A stretch of DNA of 64,000 bases from Streptomyces roseofulvus (GCF_039534915.1 NZ_BAAAWE010000001.1:930001-994000); one strand, 5' to 3'. Positions 21,221-30,536 are shown, counted from the first letter of the stretch. Numbers and translations: made by a program. Notes: generated from the letters alone by a model not told the origin.

Positions 21221-21249
21221 GTTTTCTGACACTCAGTCAGATTCTTTGG
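21221..21249. promoter_or_regulatory. Palindromic operator TCTGAC-N5-GTCAGA, shared with 48322-48350
   Basis: TCTGAC (21225-21230) and GTCAGA (21236-21241) form a perfect inverted repeat. With flanks the site reads GTTTTCTGA-N8-GTCAGATTCTTTGG, and the same flanks and half-sites recur at 48322-48350 before another acyl-CoA operon. It lies between the divergent crotonase and acyl-CoA synthetase starts. A TetR-type regulator is the likely binder, but none is encoded here. Confidence 0.65.
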
Positions 21250-21326
21250 CGCGCCCCCTTCACACCTGTGCCCGTCGGTGCTCTGATGACCGCCCGAGTC
21301 CGAACACGCCGGGGTCAGGAGGAACG

Positions 21327-22958
21327 GTGGAGTACAACCTTGCCGACCTGTTCGAATCGGTCGTGGACGTGGTGCCGGAGCGGGAGGCGCTGGTCTACGT
21401 CGACCACCCGGGGACGGGCGCCGAGCGGCGGCTCACCTACGCCGCACTCGACGAGGCGGCCAACCGGCTCGCCCACCACCTGCTCGACGCGGGCGTCCGC
21501 CCCGGCGAGCACCTGGGCCTCCACCTCTACAACGGCGTCGAGTACCTCCAGACCGTCCTTGCCTGCCTGAAGGCCCGGATCGTCCCCGTGAACGTCAACT
21601 ACCGCTACGTGGAAGAGGAGTTGGTCTACCTCTACCGGGACGCCGACCTCACGGCGCTGGTGTACGACGCCGAGTTCACGGACCGCGTGGCCGCGGCCGT
21701 GCCGCGGGCCGGGAAGCTGCGGCACCTCGTGCGGGTGGGGACCCCGCCCGAGGGGGCCGCCGCGCTCGACTGCGTCCCCCTCGAAGAGGCGGAGGCGGCG
21801 GCGGATCCCGGGCGCGGCTTCGCGCCCCGCTCCGGCGACGACCTCTTCATCATCTACACCGGCGGCACCACCGGCATGCCCAAGGGCGTCCTGTGGCGCC
21901 AGGAGGACCTCTTCTTCGCCGGCCTCTTCGGCGGCGACCCCTCCGGCGAGCCGGTCAAACGCCCCGAGGAGCTGGCCGAGCGGGTCGCCGCCGGCGGTGC
22001 CGGCCTCACCTTCTTCCCCGCGCCGCCGCTCATGCACGGCACCTCCACCCTCACCTCCTTCATCGCCTTCAACTACGGCCAGCGGGTGGTGCTGCACCGC
22101 AAGTACGTGCCCGAGGAGGTGCTGCGGACCCTGGAGAAGGAGAAGGTGTCCAGCATCTCCCTGGTCGGCGACGCGATGCTGCGCCCTCTGATCGACGCGC
22201 TCGCCGGGCCGCTGCGCGGCACCGACCTGTCCGCGCTGTTCAGCCTCTCCTCGTCCGGCGCGATCATGTCGGAGACCGTACGGGCGCAGCTGCGCGAGCT
22301 GATGCCGAACGTCGTCCTGCTCAACAACTTCGGCTCGACGGAGTCCGGTTCGAACGGCCGGGCCACCGACGACTCGGGCCCGGAGCGGGGCTTCCGGCTG
22401 CACGTCAACGAGCGGACGCAGGTCGTGAACCCGGCGACCCGCGAGCCGGTCGCCGTCGGCGAGATCGGCCGCCTCGCCCAGCGCGGTCACGTGCCGCTCG
22501 GCTACTACAACGACCCGGCGAAGACGGCGGAGACCTTCTTCGAGCGGGACGGGGTGCGCTGGGTCCTCCTCGGCGACATGGCGACGGTCGACGCGGACGG
22601 TGTGGTGACCGTCCTCGGCCGCGGCTCCCAGTGCATCAACACCGGCGGCGAGAAGGTCTACCCGGAGGAGGTCGAACAGGCCCTCAAGTCGCACCCCGAC
22701 GTGTACGACGCCCTGGTCGCGGGGGTCCCGGACGCGAAGTGGGGCAACCACGTGGCCGCCGTCGTCCAGCAGCGCGAGGGCTCGGCCCCCCTCGACCTGG
22801 CCGCCGTCCAGGCCCACTGCCGCCGCCACCTCGCCGGCTACAAGGTCCCCCGCCAGCTCGTCCTCACCCCGCGGATCCAGCGCTCCCCGAGCGGCAAGGC
22901 GGACTACCGCTGGGCGAAGGCGGTGGCGACGGAGGCCGACGCCGGGGGGCGGGCCTAG
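21327..22958 (+). CDS. Acyl-CoA synthetase (ANL superfamily, FadD-like)
   Basis: GTG 21327 follows AGGAGG at near-ideal spacing, giving 543 residues. ANL motifs are in order: the P-loop YTGGTTGMPKGV (residues about 180-191), NNFGSTESGS (A5-like), the VLLGDMATVDADG (A7) Asp, GRGSQCINTGGEKVYPEE hinge region, and a terminal PSGKADYRW containing the catalytic Lys. It activates a carboxylic acid with ATP and CoA. The sequence character resembles the FadD17/FadD19 group acting on steroid or long side-chain acids; this is recalled, not searched. It is divergent from the crotonase/DUF35/thiolase-like operon and probably co-regulated, supplying the CoA ester for that pathway. Its stop is 13 bp from the convergent hydrolase gene. 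Confidence 0.94.
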   Translation: MEYNLADLFESVVDVVPEREALVYVDHPGTGAERRLTYAALDEAANRLAHHLLDAGVRPGEHLGLHLYNGVEYLQTVLACLKARIVPVNVNYRYVEEELVYLYRDADLTALVYDAEFTDRVAAAVPRAGKLRHLVRVGTPPEGAAALDCVPLEEAEAAADPGRGFAPRSGDDLFIIYTGGTTGMPKGVLWRQEDLFFAGLFGGDPSGEPVKRPEELAERVAAGGAGLTFFPAPPLMHGTSTLTSFIAFNYGQRVVLHRKYVPEEVLRTLEKEKVSSISLVGDAMLRPLIDALAGPLRGTDLSALFSLSSSGAIMSETVRAQLRELMPNVVLLNNFGSTESGSNGRATDDSGPERGFRLHVNERTQVVNPATREPVAVGEIGRLAQRGHVPLGYYNDPAKTAETFFERDGVRWVLLGDMATVDADGVVTVLGRGSQCINTGGEKVYPEEVEQALKSHPDVYDALVAGVPDAKWGNHVAAVVQQREGSAPLDLAAVQAHCRRHLAGYKVPRQLVLTPRIQRSPSGKADYRWAKAVATEADAGGRA

Positions 22959-22971
22959 GCTCGGCTCGGCC

Positions 22972-24504
22972 CTACAGGCCGAACTCCCGGAGCGCGGCGA
23001 GGAAGGCGGCGGGGCGGGTCTCGTGGACGAGGTGGCCCGCCTCGACGGTGACCAGACGGGCGCCGGGGACGGCTTCGGCGAGTCCGGCGAGCTGATCCTG
23101 GGGGATGTGGCTGGTGGGACCGCCGGCCAGGATCAGGGTGGGGGCCGTGATCGCGGAGAGTCGGGCGCGCCAGCCCGGATCCGGGGCGTTCAGCTGGGCA
23201 TCGGTGGTGGTCACGATGTCCCAGTCGAAGGCGAGCGGGCCCTCGGGGCGCTCGGCCACCGGGCGCGGCGGGTCGAGGGGGACGAACACCGGGGGTTCCT
23301 CCAGGACGAGACGGCCGACGAGACCGGGTTCGTCCTGGGCGAGGAGGCAGGCGGCGCCGGCTCCCATCGAGTGGGCGACGACGGTGGCGCCGGTGAGGCC
23401 GAGGGCCTTGAGGAAGCCGCCGAGTTCGTCGCGGAAGTCCTCGAAGCCGTAGCTCCCGGGCCGGTCGCTGAGCCCGTGGCCGCGCAGGTCCACGGCGTAC
23501 ACCCGGTGGTCGGCCGCCAGGTCGTCGACGATCCCCGCCCAGGTGAGGGAGGACTCGCCGCGTCCGTGGACGAGGACCACGGGCCGGGCGTCCTCGGCTC
23601 CCGCGACCCGGTGGGCGAGCCGTACGCCGTCGACGGTGACCGTGCGGACGGCCGGGTCGAGGAAGGCGGCGACCGGGCGGACGAACGCCTCCGCGTCGTC
23701 GATCCACGGGTAGTGCCCGGCGCCCGGCTGCACGACCAGTTCCGCGTCCGGGAAGAACGCCGCCGCCTCGGCCGCCCTGGCGGGCGTCGGGCCCGCGTCG
23801 AGCTCGCCGGCCAGCACCAGGACCGGCGCCGTGAGCCCGGCGAGGGCGCGGCGGGTCGGCTCCGGGTGGTAGGCGCCGTCGCCGTGGTAGGCGACGGCCG
23901 CCTCCCAGTGGGTCTGCCGGGCGCCGTCCGCCGCGTGCGCGCGGGCGGCCGCGTCCCAGCGGCCGTAGGTGAACGGGGCGGCGACCTCGTGCACGCGGGG
24001 CAGCGGGGTGCCGGGGCCGAGGGCGTCGAGCGCGGCCCTGGCCTCCGGGTACCAGTCCCGGCCGCCGAAGCCCTGGACCGTCCGGTCCCAGTCCTCGTCC
24101 GTGGTGGCGACGCCGAGGGCGCGGGCGACGGACGCGACGAGGACGAGGGAGCGGATCCGCTCGGGGTACGCGGCCGCGTAGAGGACGGCGAGGTTGCCGG
24201 CCGCCGAGTGCCCGAGGAGGTCGACGCGCTCCAGGCCGAGGTGGGCGCGGAGGGCCTCGACGTCGGCGACCTGCCGGTCACAGCGGTAGCTGCCGGGATC
24301 GGAGGGGACGGCGCTCGCGCCGGTGCCCCGGGCGTCGGGCAGGACCAGCGTGCGGTGCGCGGCGAGCCCGCCGAGGTCCCCGAGGTAGGCGGCGTCCCGC
24401 ATCGGGCCGCCCGCGAGACAGACCAGCGGCTCCCCCTGCCCGTGGACCCGGTAGGAGAGTTCGGTCCCGTCATACGTCGTGAACGTCGGCATGATCATGA
24501 TCAT
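22972..24504 (-). CDS. Tandem (two-domain) alpha/beta hydrolase
   Basis: About 510 residues hold two complete alpha/beta-hydrolase domains in one chain. Domain 1 (residues about 1-270) has nucleophile elbow GHSAAG, a PDARGTGAS strand-loop, VLVLAGELDAG (acid) and PGAGHYPW (His). Domain 2 (about 275-510) has VVLVHGRGESS, the DLRGHGLSD loop, AHSMGAG elbow, LILAGGPTSH and a terminal AGHLVHE (His). Both look catalytically complete. The start is one of three ATG codons spaced two codons apart (24504, 24498, 24492); none has a strong ribosome binding site and the outermost is given. The codons lie in a 14-bp perfect palindrome. It is divergent from the pentapeptide gene. The substrate is unknown; ester hydrolysis is most likely. 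Confidence 0.85.
   Translation of the reverse strand: MIMIMPTFTTYDGTELSYRVHGQGEPLVCLAGGPMRDAAYLGDLGGLAAHRTLVLPDARGTGASAVPSDPGSYRCDRQVADVEALRAHLGLERVDLLGHSAAGNLAVLYAAAYPERIRSLVLVASVARALGVATTDEDWDRTVQGFGGRDWYPEARAALDALGPGTPLPRVHEVAAPFTYGRWDAAARAHAADGARQTHWEAAVAYHGDGAYHPEPTRRALAGLTAPVLVLAGELDAGPTPARAAEAAAFFPDAELVVQPGAGHYPWIDDAEAFVRPVAAFLDPAVRTVTVDGVRLAHRVAGAEDARPVVLVHGRGESSLTWAGIVDDLAADHRVYAVDLRGHGLSDRPGSYGFEDFRDELGGFLKALGLTGATVVAHSMGAGAACLLAQDEPGLVGRLVLEEPPVFVPLDPPRPVAERPEGPLAFDWDIVTTTDAQLNAPDPGWRARLSAITAPTLILAGGPTSHIPQDQLAGLAEAVPGARLVTVEAGHLVHETRPAAFLAALREFGL
24491..24504. promoter_or_regulatory. Perfect palindrome ATGATCATGATCAT over the hydrolase start codons
   Basis: The 14-bp sequence equals its own reverse complement and covers all three candidate ATG starts of the tandem hydrolase. 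It could be an operator, or simply reflect the repeated Met-Ile codons. Confidence 0.3.
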
Positions 24505-24613
24505 CCGGGGTGCCGGGCCGCCCCGCAATCGAATTCGGCCGGGGCCGGGAACCCCGCCGGGGGCGCGATACGGTGGGTGGACCGTCCCCGAGCCGCGAAG
24601 GAACCGTTCCACC

Positions 24614-25429
24614 GTGCCCGACACCCGGGAAACCGCCCTGCGCGGCGACTGCGCGCAGTGCTTCGGTCTGTGCTGCGTCGCCCTGCCGTTCGCCAAGTCC
24701 GCCGACTTCGGCGTGAACAAGGCGGCCGGTGACCCCTGCCGCAACCTCCAGGACGACTTCCGGTGCGGGATCCACGCGCGGCTGCGGCCCAGCGGGTTCC
24801 AGGGCTGCACCGTGTACGACTGCTTCGGGGCCGGACAGCGGGTGTCGCAGGTGACCTTCGGCGGGGTGTCGTGGCGGGAGGCGCCGGAGACGGCCCGGCA
24901 GATGTACGAGGTGTTTCCGGTGGTGCGGCAGCTCCACGAGCTGCTGCGCTACCTCACCGAGGCGCTGGAGCGGCCCGCCGCCCGCCGGATCCACGGCGAG
25001 GTGCGCGCGGCCCTGGCGCGGGTCGAGGAGCTGGCCTCGCTGCCCGCCGCCGAGCTCGAAGGGCTGGACGTCGGGCCCGTGCGGGCCGAGGTCAATCCGC
25101 TGCTGCTGCGGACCAGCGAGCTCGTCCGGGCCACGGCCGGCGGCACGCCGCGCTCCCGGCGGGGCGCGGACCTCATCGGGAAGCGGCTGCGCGGGGCCAG
25201 GCTGCGGGGCACCGATCTGCGCGGCGCCCTGCTGATCGCCGCCGACCTGACCGGCGCGGACCTCACCCTCGCGGACCTGATCGGCGCCGACCTGCGCGAC
25301 GCGGACCTGTCCGGGGCCACGCTGACGGGCGCGCTGTTCCTCACCCAGCCGCAGCTGAACTCGGCGCGCGGCGACGCGCGGACCGTCCTGCCGGAGGGCT
25401 ACGACCGCCCGGCGCACTGGGCGGCCTAG
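24614..25429 (+). CDS. Cys-cluster (YkgJ-like) plus pentapeptide-repeat protein
   Basis: GTG 24614 follows AAGGAA by about ten bases, giving 271 residues. Residues 14-75 contain eight or so Cys, starting CAQCFGLCC and then PCRNL, RCGIH, GCTVYDCFG. This resembles the zinc/iron-chelating YkgJ/CxxCxxxCC domain. Residues 80-185 are helical. Residues about 190-245 form a short run of pentapeptide repeats A(D/R)LxG (RLRGARLRGTDLRGALL, then ADLTGADL), enough for two to three coils of a right-handed quadrilateral helix. The function is unknown; some pentapeptide proteins mimic DNA and protect gyrase, but this array is short. Its TAG stop overlaps the convergent SARP regulator stop within CTAG. Confidence 0.82.
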   Translation: MPDTRETALRGDCAQCFGLCCVALPFAKSADFGVNKAAGDPCRNLQDDFRCGIHARLRPSGFQGCTVYDCFGAGQRVSQVTFGGVSWREAPETARQMYEVFPVVRQLHELLRYLTEALERPAARRIHGEVRAALARVEELASLPAAELEGLDVGPVRAEVNPLLLRTSELVRATAGGTPRSRRGADLIGKRLRGARLRGTDLRGALLIAADLTGADLTLADLIGADLRDADLSGATLTGALFLTQPQLNSARGDARTVLPEGYDRPAHWAA

Positions 25430-28400
25430 CCGGCCTCGCCCGGCGTCGCCGCCCCGCGCGCGTACTCCGCCTCGTAGGCCTCCGCGCCCAGGGCCGCGCG
25501 GGTCCGGGCGGTGATCCGGACGACGTCGTCGTGCTCGCCCTCCGGGAGCGGCACGCCGACCCCGGCGCGGGTGGCGGCGGCCGCGCCGAGGAGACGGGCC
25601 GCGCGGGCCGGGTCTCCGGCGAGTGAGACGGCGCCCGCCAGGCCCTCCAGGCCGAGCGCGAGCGCGCGGGGGTCGCCGGTCGCGCGGGCGGCGGCGAGAC
25701 CCGAGCCCTGGAGCTCCAGGGCCCGGTCCGCGTCGCCGCGCAGTTCGGCCGCGAAGCCCAGCTCGGCCAGGATCAGCGCGGGCATGCCGGGTTCGTATCC
25801 CATCCGCCGGTGGGTGTCGAGGACGTTGCGCATGTGGGCCTCGGCGGCGTCGAGGTCGCCCTCGCGGCGGGCGCCCATGCCGAGGCCGATCTCCGCGTAC
25901 TGCTCGCCGAAGCTGTCGGTCTGCTCGACGGCGATCCGGCGGGCCCGCTCGTGGAACTCCCGCGCCCGCCCGTACTCCCGGGTGAGCAGGGCGATCCGGC
26001 CCAGGCCGGAGAGCTGGAACGACACCTCCCGGGGCAGATCCAGGCGCTCCGCGATGTCCAGGCAGATCCGGTGCAGTTCGCCGGCGTACGCGTACTCCCC
26101 GACGATCTCCGCCCACGTCTGCAGCGGCACCATGGCCTGCAACTGGCCCCATTCGTCGCCGAGTCCGCGGAACAGCTCCAGGCTGCGCTCGCCGTCGCGG
26201 AGCAACGCCGGGAAGTCGCCGCGGAGTTTGGCGTGGAAGGAGCGGGTGGCGAGCGCCGCCGCCGTCCCCCATGGGTCGCCCAGCTCCTCGAAGCGGGCGA
26301 GGGCGCCGTCGACGAGGGCGGCGCTCGCCGTGGCGTCCCCGATGCCGTAGAGGTGGGAGCCGAGGAACCACGCGGCGCGCGCCTGCTCCAGGGGGTCGCG
26401 CACGTGCTCGTGGGCGCGGAGGGCGGAGCGGTGGTCGGCGACCGGGTCGGCGCTGCCGCCGGAGGCCAGCCGGACGCCGCCGAGCCAGGCCGTGGCCCGG
26501 GCGACGAGCGCGGCGGGCGCGGGGCCGGGGACGGCGAGGGCGGCGGAGAGGGAGCGCTCCGCCTCGGCGCCTCTGCCGCGCAGCCGCCAGTACCAGCAGA
26601 GCGAGGTGGCGAGCCGGAGCGCCGTCTCCGCCTCCCCGGCGGAGACGGCGGAGTCGAGGGCGCCGCGCAGGTTCGCGGTCTCCTCGTCGAGGCGGCGGAG
26701 CCAGTACCCCTGCTCGGCGCCCCGCAGCAGCGGCTCGGCCCGCTCCGCGAGCCGCAGGTAGTGGGCGCGGTGGGCGGCGCGTACGGCCTCCGTCTCGCCG
26801 GCCTCCCGCAGCCGCTCCTCGCCGTAGGCGGCCACCGATTCGAGGAGGCGGTAGCGGACGGCGCCGTCCGGGCCGGGGGGCGCCGCGACGACGAGGGAGG
26901 CGTCGACGAGCCGGGCCAGGAGGTCGAGGACGTCGGCGGGGTCGGGCTCCCGGCCGGGCACGCCGGCCGACACCTCCTCGGCGGCGTCGAGGGTGCAGCC
27001 GTCGGCGTGCACGGCGAGGCGCCGCAGGACGGCCCGCTCGCCCGGCCCGAGCAGGTCCCAGCTCCAGTCGAGGACCGAGCGGAGGGTGCGCTGGCGGGCG
27101 GGGGCGTCCCGGGCGCCGACCGCGAGCAGCCGGAAGCGGTCGTCGAGGCGCGCCGCGACCTCCCGGACGCCGAGGGCACGCACGCGCGTGGCGGCCATCT
27201 CCAGGGCGAGCGGGATGCCGTCGAGCCGACGGCAGATCGCCGCGACGGCGTCGGCCGTGGCCGCGTCCAGGGTGAAGCCGGGCGCGGCGGCGGTGGCCCG
27301 GGCGACGAAGAGCTCCACCGCGCCGAACCGGCCCGGGTCGTCGGGGTCCAGGGTCTCCCCCGGCTCGGGGCGGGGCAGCGGCGGGACCTCGTGCAGGTGC
27401 TCGCCGGTGAGGCCGAGCGGGACCTGGCTGGTGGCGAGGATCCGCAGCGCGGGCGCGGCGGCGAGGAGGCGGGCGGCCAGCGCGGCGACGGGCTCGACGA
27501 CGTGCTCGCAGTTGTCGAGGACGAGGAGGACGGGGGCGTCGCCGAGAGCGCGGGCGACGCGGTCGACCAGCGGGAGCGGGTCGGTGCCCGGGGCGGGCGG
27601 CACGTCGTCGCGGACTCCGGCGGCGCGGCCGACGGCCTCCCGGACCTCGGCGGAGGCGGTGTCGCGGCGGCGCCCGTCCCCGGCGCGGTCGAGGGCGGCG
27701 AGCTCCACGAGCCGCACCCCGCCGGGGAACTCCCCCGCCACGTGGGCGGCGGCCGCGAGGGCGAGCCGGGTCTTGCCGACCCCGCCGGAGCCGGTGAGGG
27801 TGACCAGCCGGCCGGTACGGAGCAGGGCCCCGAGCTCCTCGACGGCGGCGGCGCGGCCGATGAGACCGGTGAGCGCGGCGGGAACGGCCGGGCCGGGGAC
27901 GGGGAGGGCGGCGGGGGCCTCGGGCGCCTGGGGCGGGGCGGTGGCGGGGGCGCGGGTCGGCGCGGGGGTCAGGTCGGCGGAGTGGGTGAGGATCGCCCGG
28001 TGCAGGGCGGCGAGTTCGGGGCCGGGGTCCACGCCCAGGTCCTCCGCGAGCCGGGTGCGTACCTCCTCGTACCCGGTCAGCGCCTCGCTCTGGCGGCCGG
28101 AGAGGTAGAGGGCGCGCAGGTGGACGGCGCGCAGCCGCTCCCGGAGCGGGTGGAGCGCGACCGGACCGGCGAGTTCGTCGGCGACCTCGACGTGCAGGCC
28201 GAGGGCCAGGCGCGCCTCGGCGCGCTCCTCCAGGACGGAGAGCCGCCGCTCCTCCAGGCGGGCGGCGGCGACGCGGGCGAACTCCTCGTCGGCGAAGTCC
28301 GCGAGGGCGGGGCCGCGCCACTCGGCGAGCGCGTCGCCGAGGAGTCCGGCGCGGACGGCGGGGTCGGCCGCGGCCCCGGCCCGCTCGGCGAGGTCGAGGA

Positions 28401-28716
28401 AGCGGTCGGCGTCCACGCCGGCGGGCGGCGCTTCGAGGGCGTAGCCGGGCGGGCGGGAGACGAGCAGGCGCCGGGCGCCGGGCTCGGCCTCCTCCAGGGC
28501 CCGGCGCAGGCGCCACACCTTGTTCTGGAGGACGCCGGCGGGCCGGGCCGGCGGGTCGTGCGGCCACACCTCGTCGACCAGGCGGTCGGCGGGCACGACC
28601 TCCCCACGGTGCGTCAGGAGGCAGGCGAGCAGGGCGCGGACCTTCGCCTCGGGGACGGTGACCTCGGCCCCGTCGTCCGTCCACACGGCCAGCGGCCCCA
28701 GTACTCCGAAACGCAT
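25426..28716 (-). CDS. AfsR/SARP-family regulator (BTAD, NB-ARC, TPR)
   Basis: The 1096-residue protein starts at ATG 28716 (MRFGVLGPLAVW, the classical SARP opening); a GTG nine bases upstream is also in frame. An OmpR-like winged helix spans residues 1-95, followed by the BTAD domain (95-245, ending YEEVRTRLAEDLGVDPGPELAALHRAIL). A Pro/Ala linker leads to the NB-ARC ATPase, with P-loop GSGGVGKT near 305-312, LLVLDNCEHV and a TSQVPLGL (sensor) segment. The C-terminal 450 residues are TPR-like helices. Such regulators bind direct repeats near -35 sites and activate secondary-metabolism genes, with ATP binding as a switch. It is divergent from a 14-TM exporter, so control of that exporter is a reasonable guess. 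I see no membrane or peptidase domain. Confidence 0.93.
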   Translation of the reverse strand: MRFGVLGPLAVWTDDGAEVTVPEAKVRALLACLLTHRGEVVPADRLVDEVWPHDPPARPAGVLQNKVWRLRRALEEAEPGARRLLVSRPPGYALEAPPAGVDADRFLDLAERAGAAADPAVRAGLLGDALAEWRGPALADFADEEFARVAAARLEERRLSVLEERAEARLALGLHVEVADELAGPVALHPLRERLRAVHLRALYLSGRQSEALTGYEEVRTRLAEDLGVDPGPELAALHRAILTHSADLTPAPTRAPATAPPQAPEAPAALPVPGPAVPAALTGLIGRAAAVEELGALLRTGRLVTLTGSGGVGKTRLALAAAAHVAGEFPGGVRLVELAALDRAGDGRRRDTASAEVREAVGRAAGVRDDVPPAPGTDPLPLVDRVARALGDAPVLLVLDNCEHVVEPVAALAARLLAAAPALRILATSQVPLGLTGEHLHEVPPLPRPEPGETLDPDDPGRFGAVELFVARATAAAPGFTLDAATADAVAAICRRLDGIPLALEMAATRVRALGVREVAARLDDRFRLLAVGARDAPARQRTLRSVLDWSWDLLGPGERAVLRRLAVHADGCTLDAAEEVSAGVPGREPDPADVLDLLARLVDASLVVAAPPGPDGAVRYRLLESVAAYGEERLREAGETEAVRAAHRAHYLRLAERAEPLLRGAEQGYWLRRLDEETANLRGALDSAVSAGEAETALRLATSLCWYWRLRGRGAEAERSLSAALAVPGPAPAALVARATAWLGGVRLASGGSADPVADHRSALRAHEHVRDPLEQARAAWFLGSHLYGIGDATASAALVDGALARFEELGDPWGTAAALATRSFHAKLRGDFPALLRDGERSLELFRGLGDEWGQLQAMVPLQTWAEIVGEYAYAGELHRICLDIAERLDLPREVSFQLSGLGRIALLTREYGRAREFHERARRIAVEQTDSFGEQYAEIGLGMGARREGDLDAAEAHMRNVLDTHRRMGYEPGMPALILAELGFAAELRGDADRALELQGSGLAAARATGDPRALALGLEGLAGAVSLAGDPARAARLLGAAAATRAGVGVPLPEGEHDDVVRITARTRAALGAEAYEAEYARGAATPGEAG

Positions 28717-28850
28717 GCCGATCACCCTAGATCACGCCGCCGACAGCGGGCCGGGAGAGAACCGAGAGGGAGTCGAGAGCGCCTCCCGGCAGGGTCGTCC
28801 CCGACGTCAACGGGACCACCTCTCCCCCGACACAGCAGGAAGGGACGACC

Positions 28851-30380
28851 ATGTCCGTCATCTCACCGGTGGGCGCGCAGCCGCTCGCGGGGCGCCGGGA
28901 GTGGGCGGGGCTCGCCGTGCTGGCGCTGCCCACGCTGCTCATCTCGCTCGACCAGAGCGTGCTGTTCCTGGCCCTTCCGCACCTCGTGGAGTCGCTCCGG
29001 CCGACCGGCACCCAGTCCTTGTGGATCATGGACGCGTACGGGTTCCTCATCGCCGGCTTCCTCATCACGATGGGCGCGCTCGGCAACCGGGTCGGGCGGC
29101 GCAGGCTGCTCCTCGTGGGGGCGGTGGCGGTCGCCCTGACCTCGCTGCTCGCGGCGTACGCGACCAGCGCCGAGATGCTGATCGCGGCCCGGGCGCTGCT
29201 CGGCGTCGCGGCGGCCACGCTGATGCCGTCGACGCTGTCGCTGATCAACGGCATGTTCCAGGACCCGGGGCAGCGCGGCAGGGCGATCGCCGTGTGGGCG
29301 GGCTGCTTCATGGCGGGCACGGCGCTGGGGCCGGTCGTCGGCGGTCTGCTGCTCGAACGCTTCTGGTGGGGCTCGGTGTTCCTGCTCGGTGTGCCCGTGA
29401 TGCTGGTGCTGCTCGTCGCGGGGCCCCGGCTGCTTCCGGAGTACAAGGAGCCGGGCGGCGGACGGCTGGACCTCGTGAGCGTCGTCCTGTCGCTGGCGGC
29501 GGTGCTGCCGGTGATCCACGGGCTGAAGGAGCTGGCCCGGCACGGCTGGTCGGTGGTGCCCCTGCTGACGCTGGCGGGCGGCGTGGCCGTCGGCGCGGTC
29601 TTCGTGGCACGGCAGCAGCGGATCGATCGTCCGCTGCTCGCCCTGGGGCTGCTGCGGGGCCGCGGTTTCACGGCGGCGCTGGCCGTCCTGCTGGTCTCGA
29701 TGACCGCCACCGCGGGCAGCTATCTCTTCGTCACCGGTTACCTCCAGCTGGTCGCCGGCCTGTCGCCGATGGAGGCCGGACTGTGGATGGTGCCGTCGGC
29801 GGTCGCGTCGATCGTGGCGGCGCAGCTGGCGCCCACGCTGGCCCGGCGCTTCCCGGTGCACCTGGTGGTCGCGGGCGGTCTGCTGGTGGCGGCGCTGGGC
29901 TACGGGCTGCTGGTCCTGGTGGGGCCGGCGGGCGGGATGCCGCTGCTGGTCGCCGGTTTCGTGGCGGCGTTCCTCGGCGGCGGGCCGATCGGCGCGCTGG
30001 GCACCGCCCTGGTGGTGGGCTCGGCGCCGCCGGAGCGGGCCGGTTCGGCGGCGGCGCTCTCCTCGGTCTGCGGCGACCTCGGCGCGGCCCTGGGCGTGGC
30101 GCTCCTGGGCAGCCTCGGCACGGCCGTCTACCAGGGCACGGTGGCGGTCCCCGAGGGCGTGTCGCCGCAGCTGGCGGAGGCGGTCCGGAACGGCGCGGAC
30201 ACGGCGCTCGTGGCCGCGCAGGGCCTCCCCCCGGGCGCGGCGGAGACGGCCGGACGGGTGCTGGACGCGGCCCGCGAGGCGTACACGAACGGTCTGAACG
30301 CGGCCGGCGCGGTCTGCGCGGTGATCGCCGTGGCGTCGGCGGCGATCGCGGCGACGACCCTGCGCAAGGCGTCCGCCTGA
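28851..30380 (+). CDS. MFS drug:H+ antiporter, 14-TM DHA2 family
   Basis: The 509-residue protein starts at ATG 28851 after AGGAAGG. Hydropathy by eye gives about 14 membrane segments. DHA2 landmarks include LDQSVLFLALP in helix 1, WIMDAYGFLIAGFLITMGALGNRVGRRRLL (motif A after helix 2), and GPVVGGLLLE (motif C, helix 5). Members such as SmvA and QacA export cationic and amphipathic drugs in exchange for protons. It is divergent from the SARP regulator with 134 bp between starts and followed by a strong hairpin, so it is a single-gene unit. The substrate is unknown; it could export a native metabolite. Confidence 0.93.
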   Translation: MSVISPVGAQPLAGRREWAGLAVLALPTLLISLDQSVLFLALPHLVESLRPTGTQSLWIMDAYGFLIAGFLITMGALGNRVGRRRLLLVGAVAVALTSLLAAYATSAEMLIAARALLGVAAATLMPSTLSLINGMFQDPGQRGRAIAVWAGCFMAGTALGPVVGGLLLERFWWGSVFLLGVPVMLVLLVAGPRLLPEYKEPGGGRLDLVSVVLSLAAVLPVIHGLKELARHGWSVVPLLTLAGGVAVGAVFVARQQRIDRPLLALGLLRGRGFTAALAVLLVSMTATAGSYLFVTGYLQLVAGLSPMEAGLWMVPSAVASIVAAQLAPTLARRFPVHLVVAGGLLVAALGYGLLVLVGPAGGMPLLVAGFVAAFLGGGPIGALGTALVVGSAPPERAGSAAALSSVCGDLGAALGVALLGSLGTAVYQGTVAVPEGVSPQLAEAVRNGADTALVAAQGLPPGAAETAGRVLDAAREAYTNGLNAAGAVCAVIAVASAAIAATTLRKASA

Positions 30381-30402
30381 GGGGCCGGCGGGCCCGTCGC
30401 CG

Positions 30403-30445
30403 CCGCGGTCGTCCCCCGCACGCAACCTTCGGGGGACGGCCGCGG
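30403..30445 (+). terminator. Hairpin terminator after the MFS exporter gene
   Basis: Two 16-base arms (30403-30418 and 30430-30445) pair with only one G-U-type wobble across an 11-base loop, 22 bases after the exporter stop. TCTGATCAAC follows. Confidence 0.8.
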
Positions 30446-30536
30446 TCTGATCAACTGTCGGGCCCCTCCGGGACCCGTCCGGCGGCGGCCGACCGGCGAC
30501 GGCGTCGCGCTCCCACCTGCCCCACGAAGGACCACC

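Noticed and set aside
24470..28684. 1404-codon minus-strand open frame
   Set aside because: Arg/Gly/Pro-rich shadow of the SARP gene, which has recognisable domains in another frame on the same strand.
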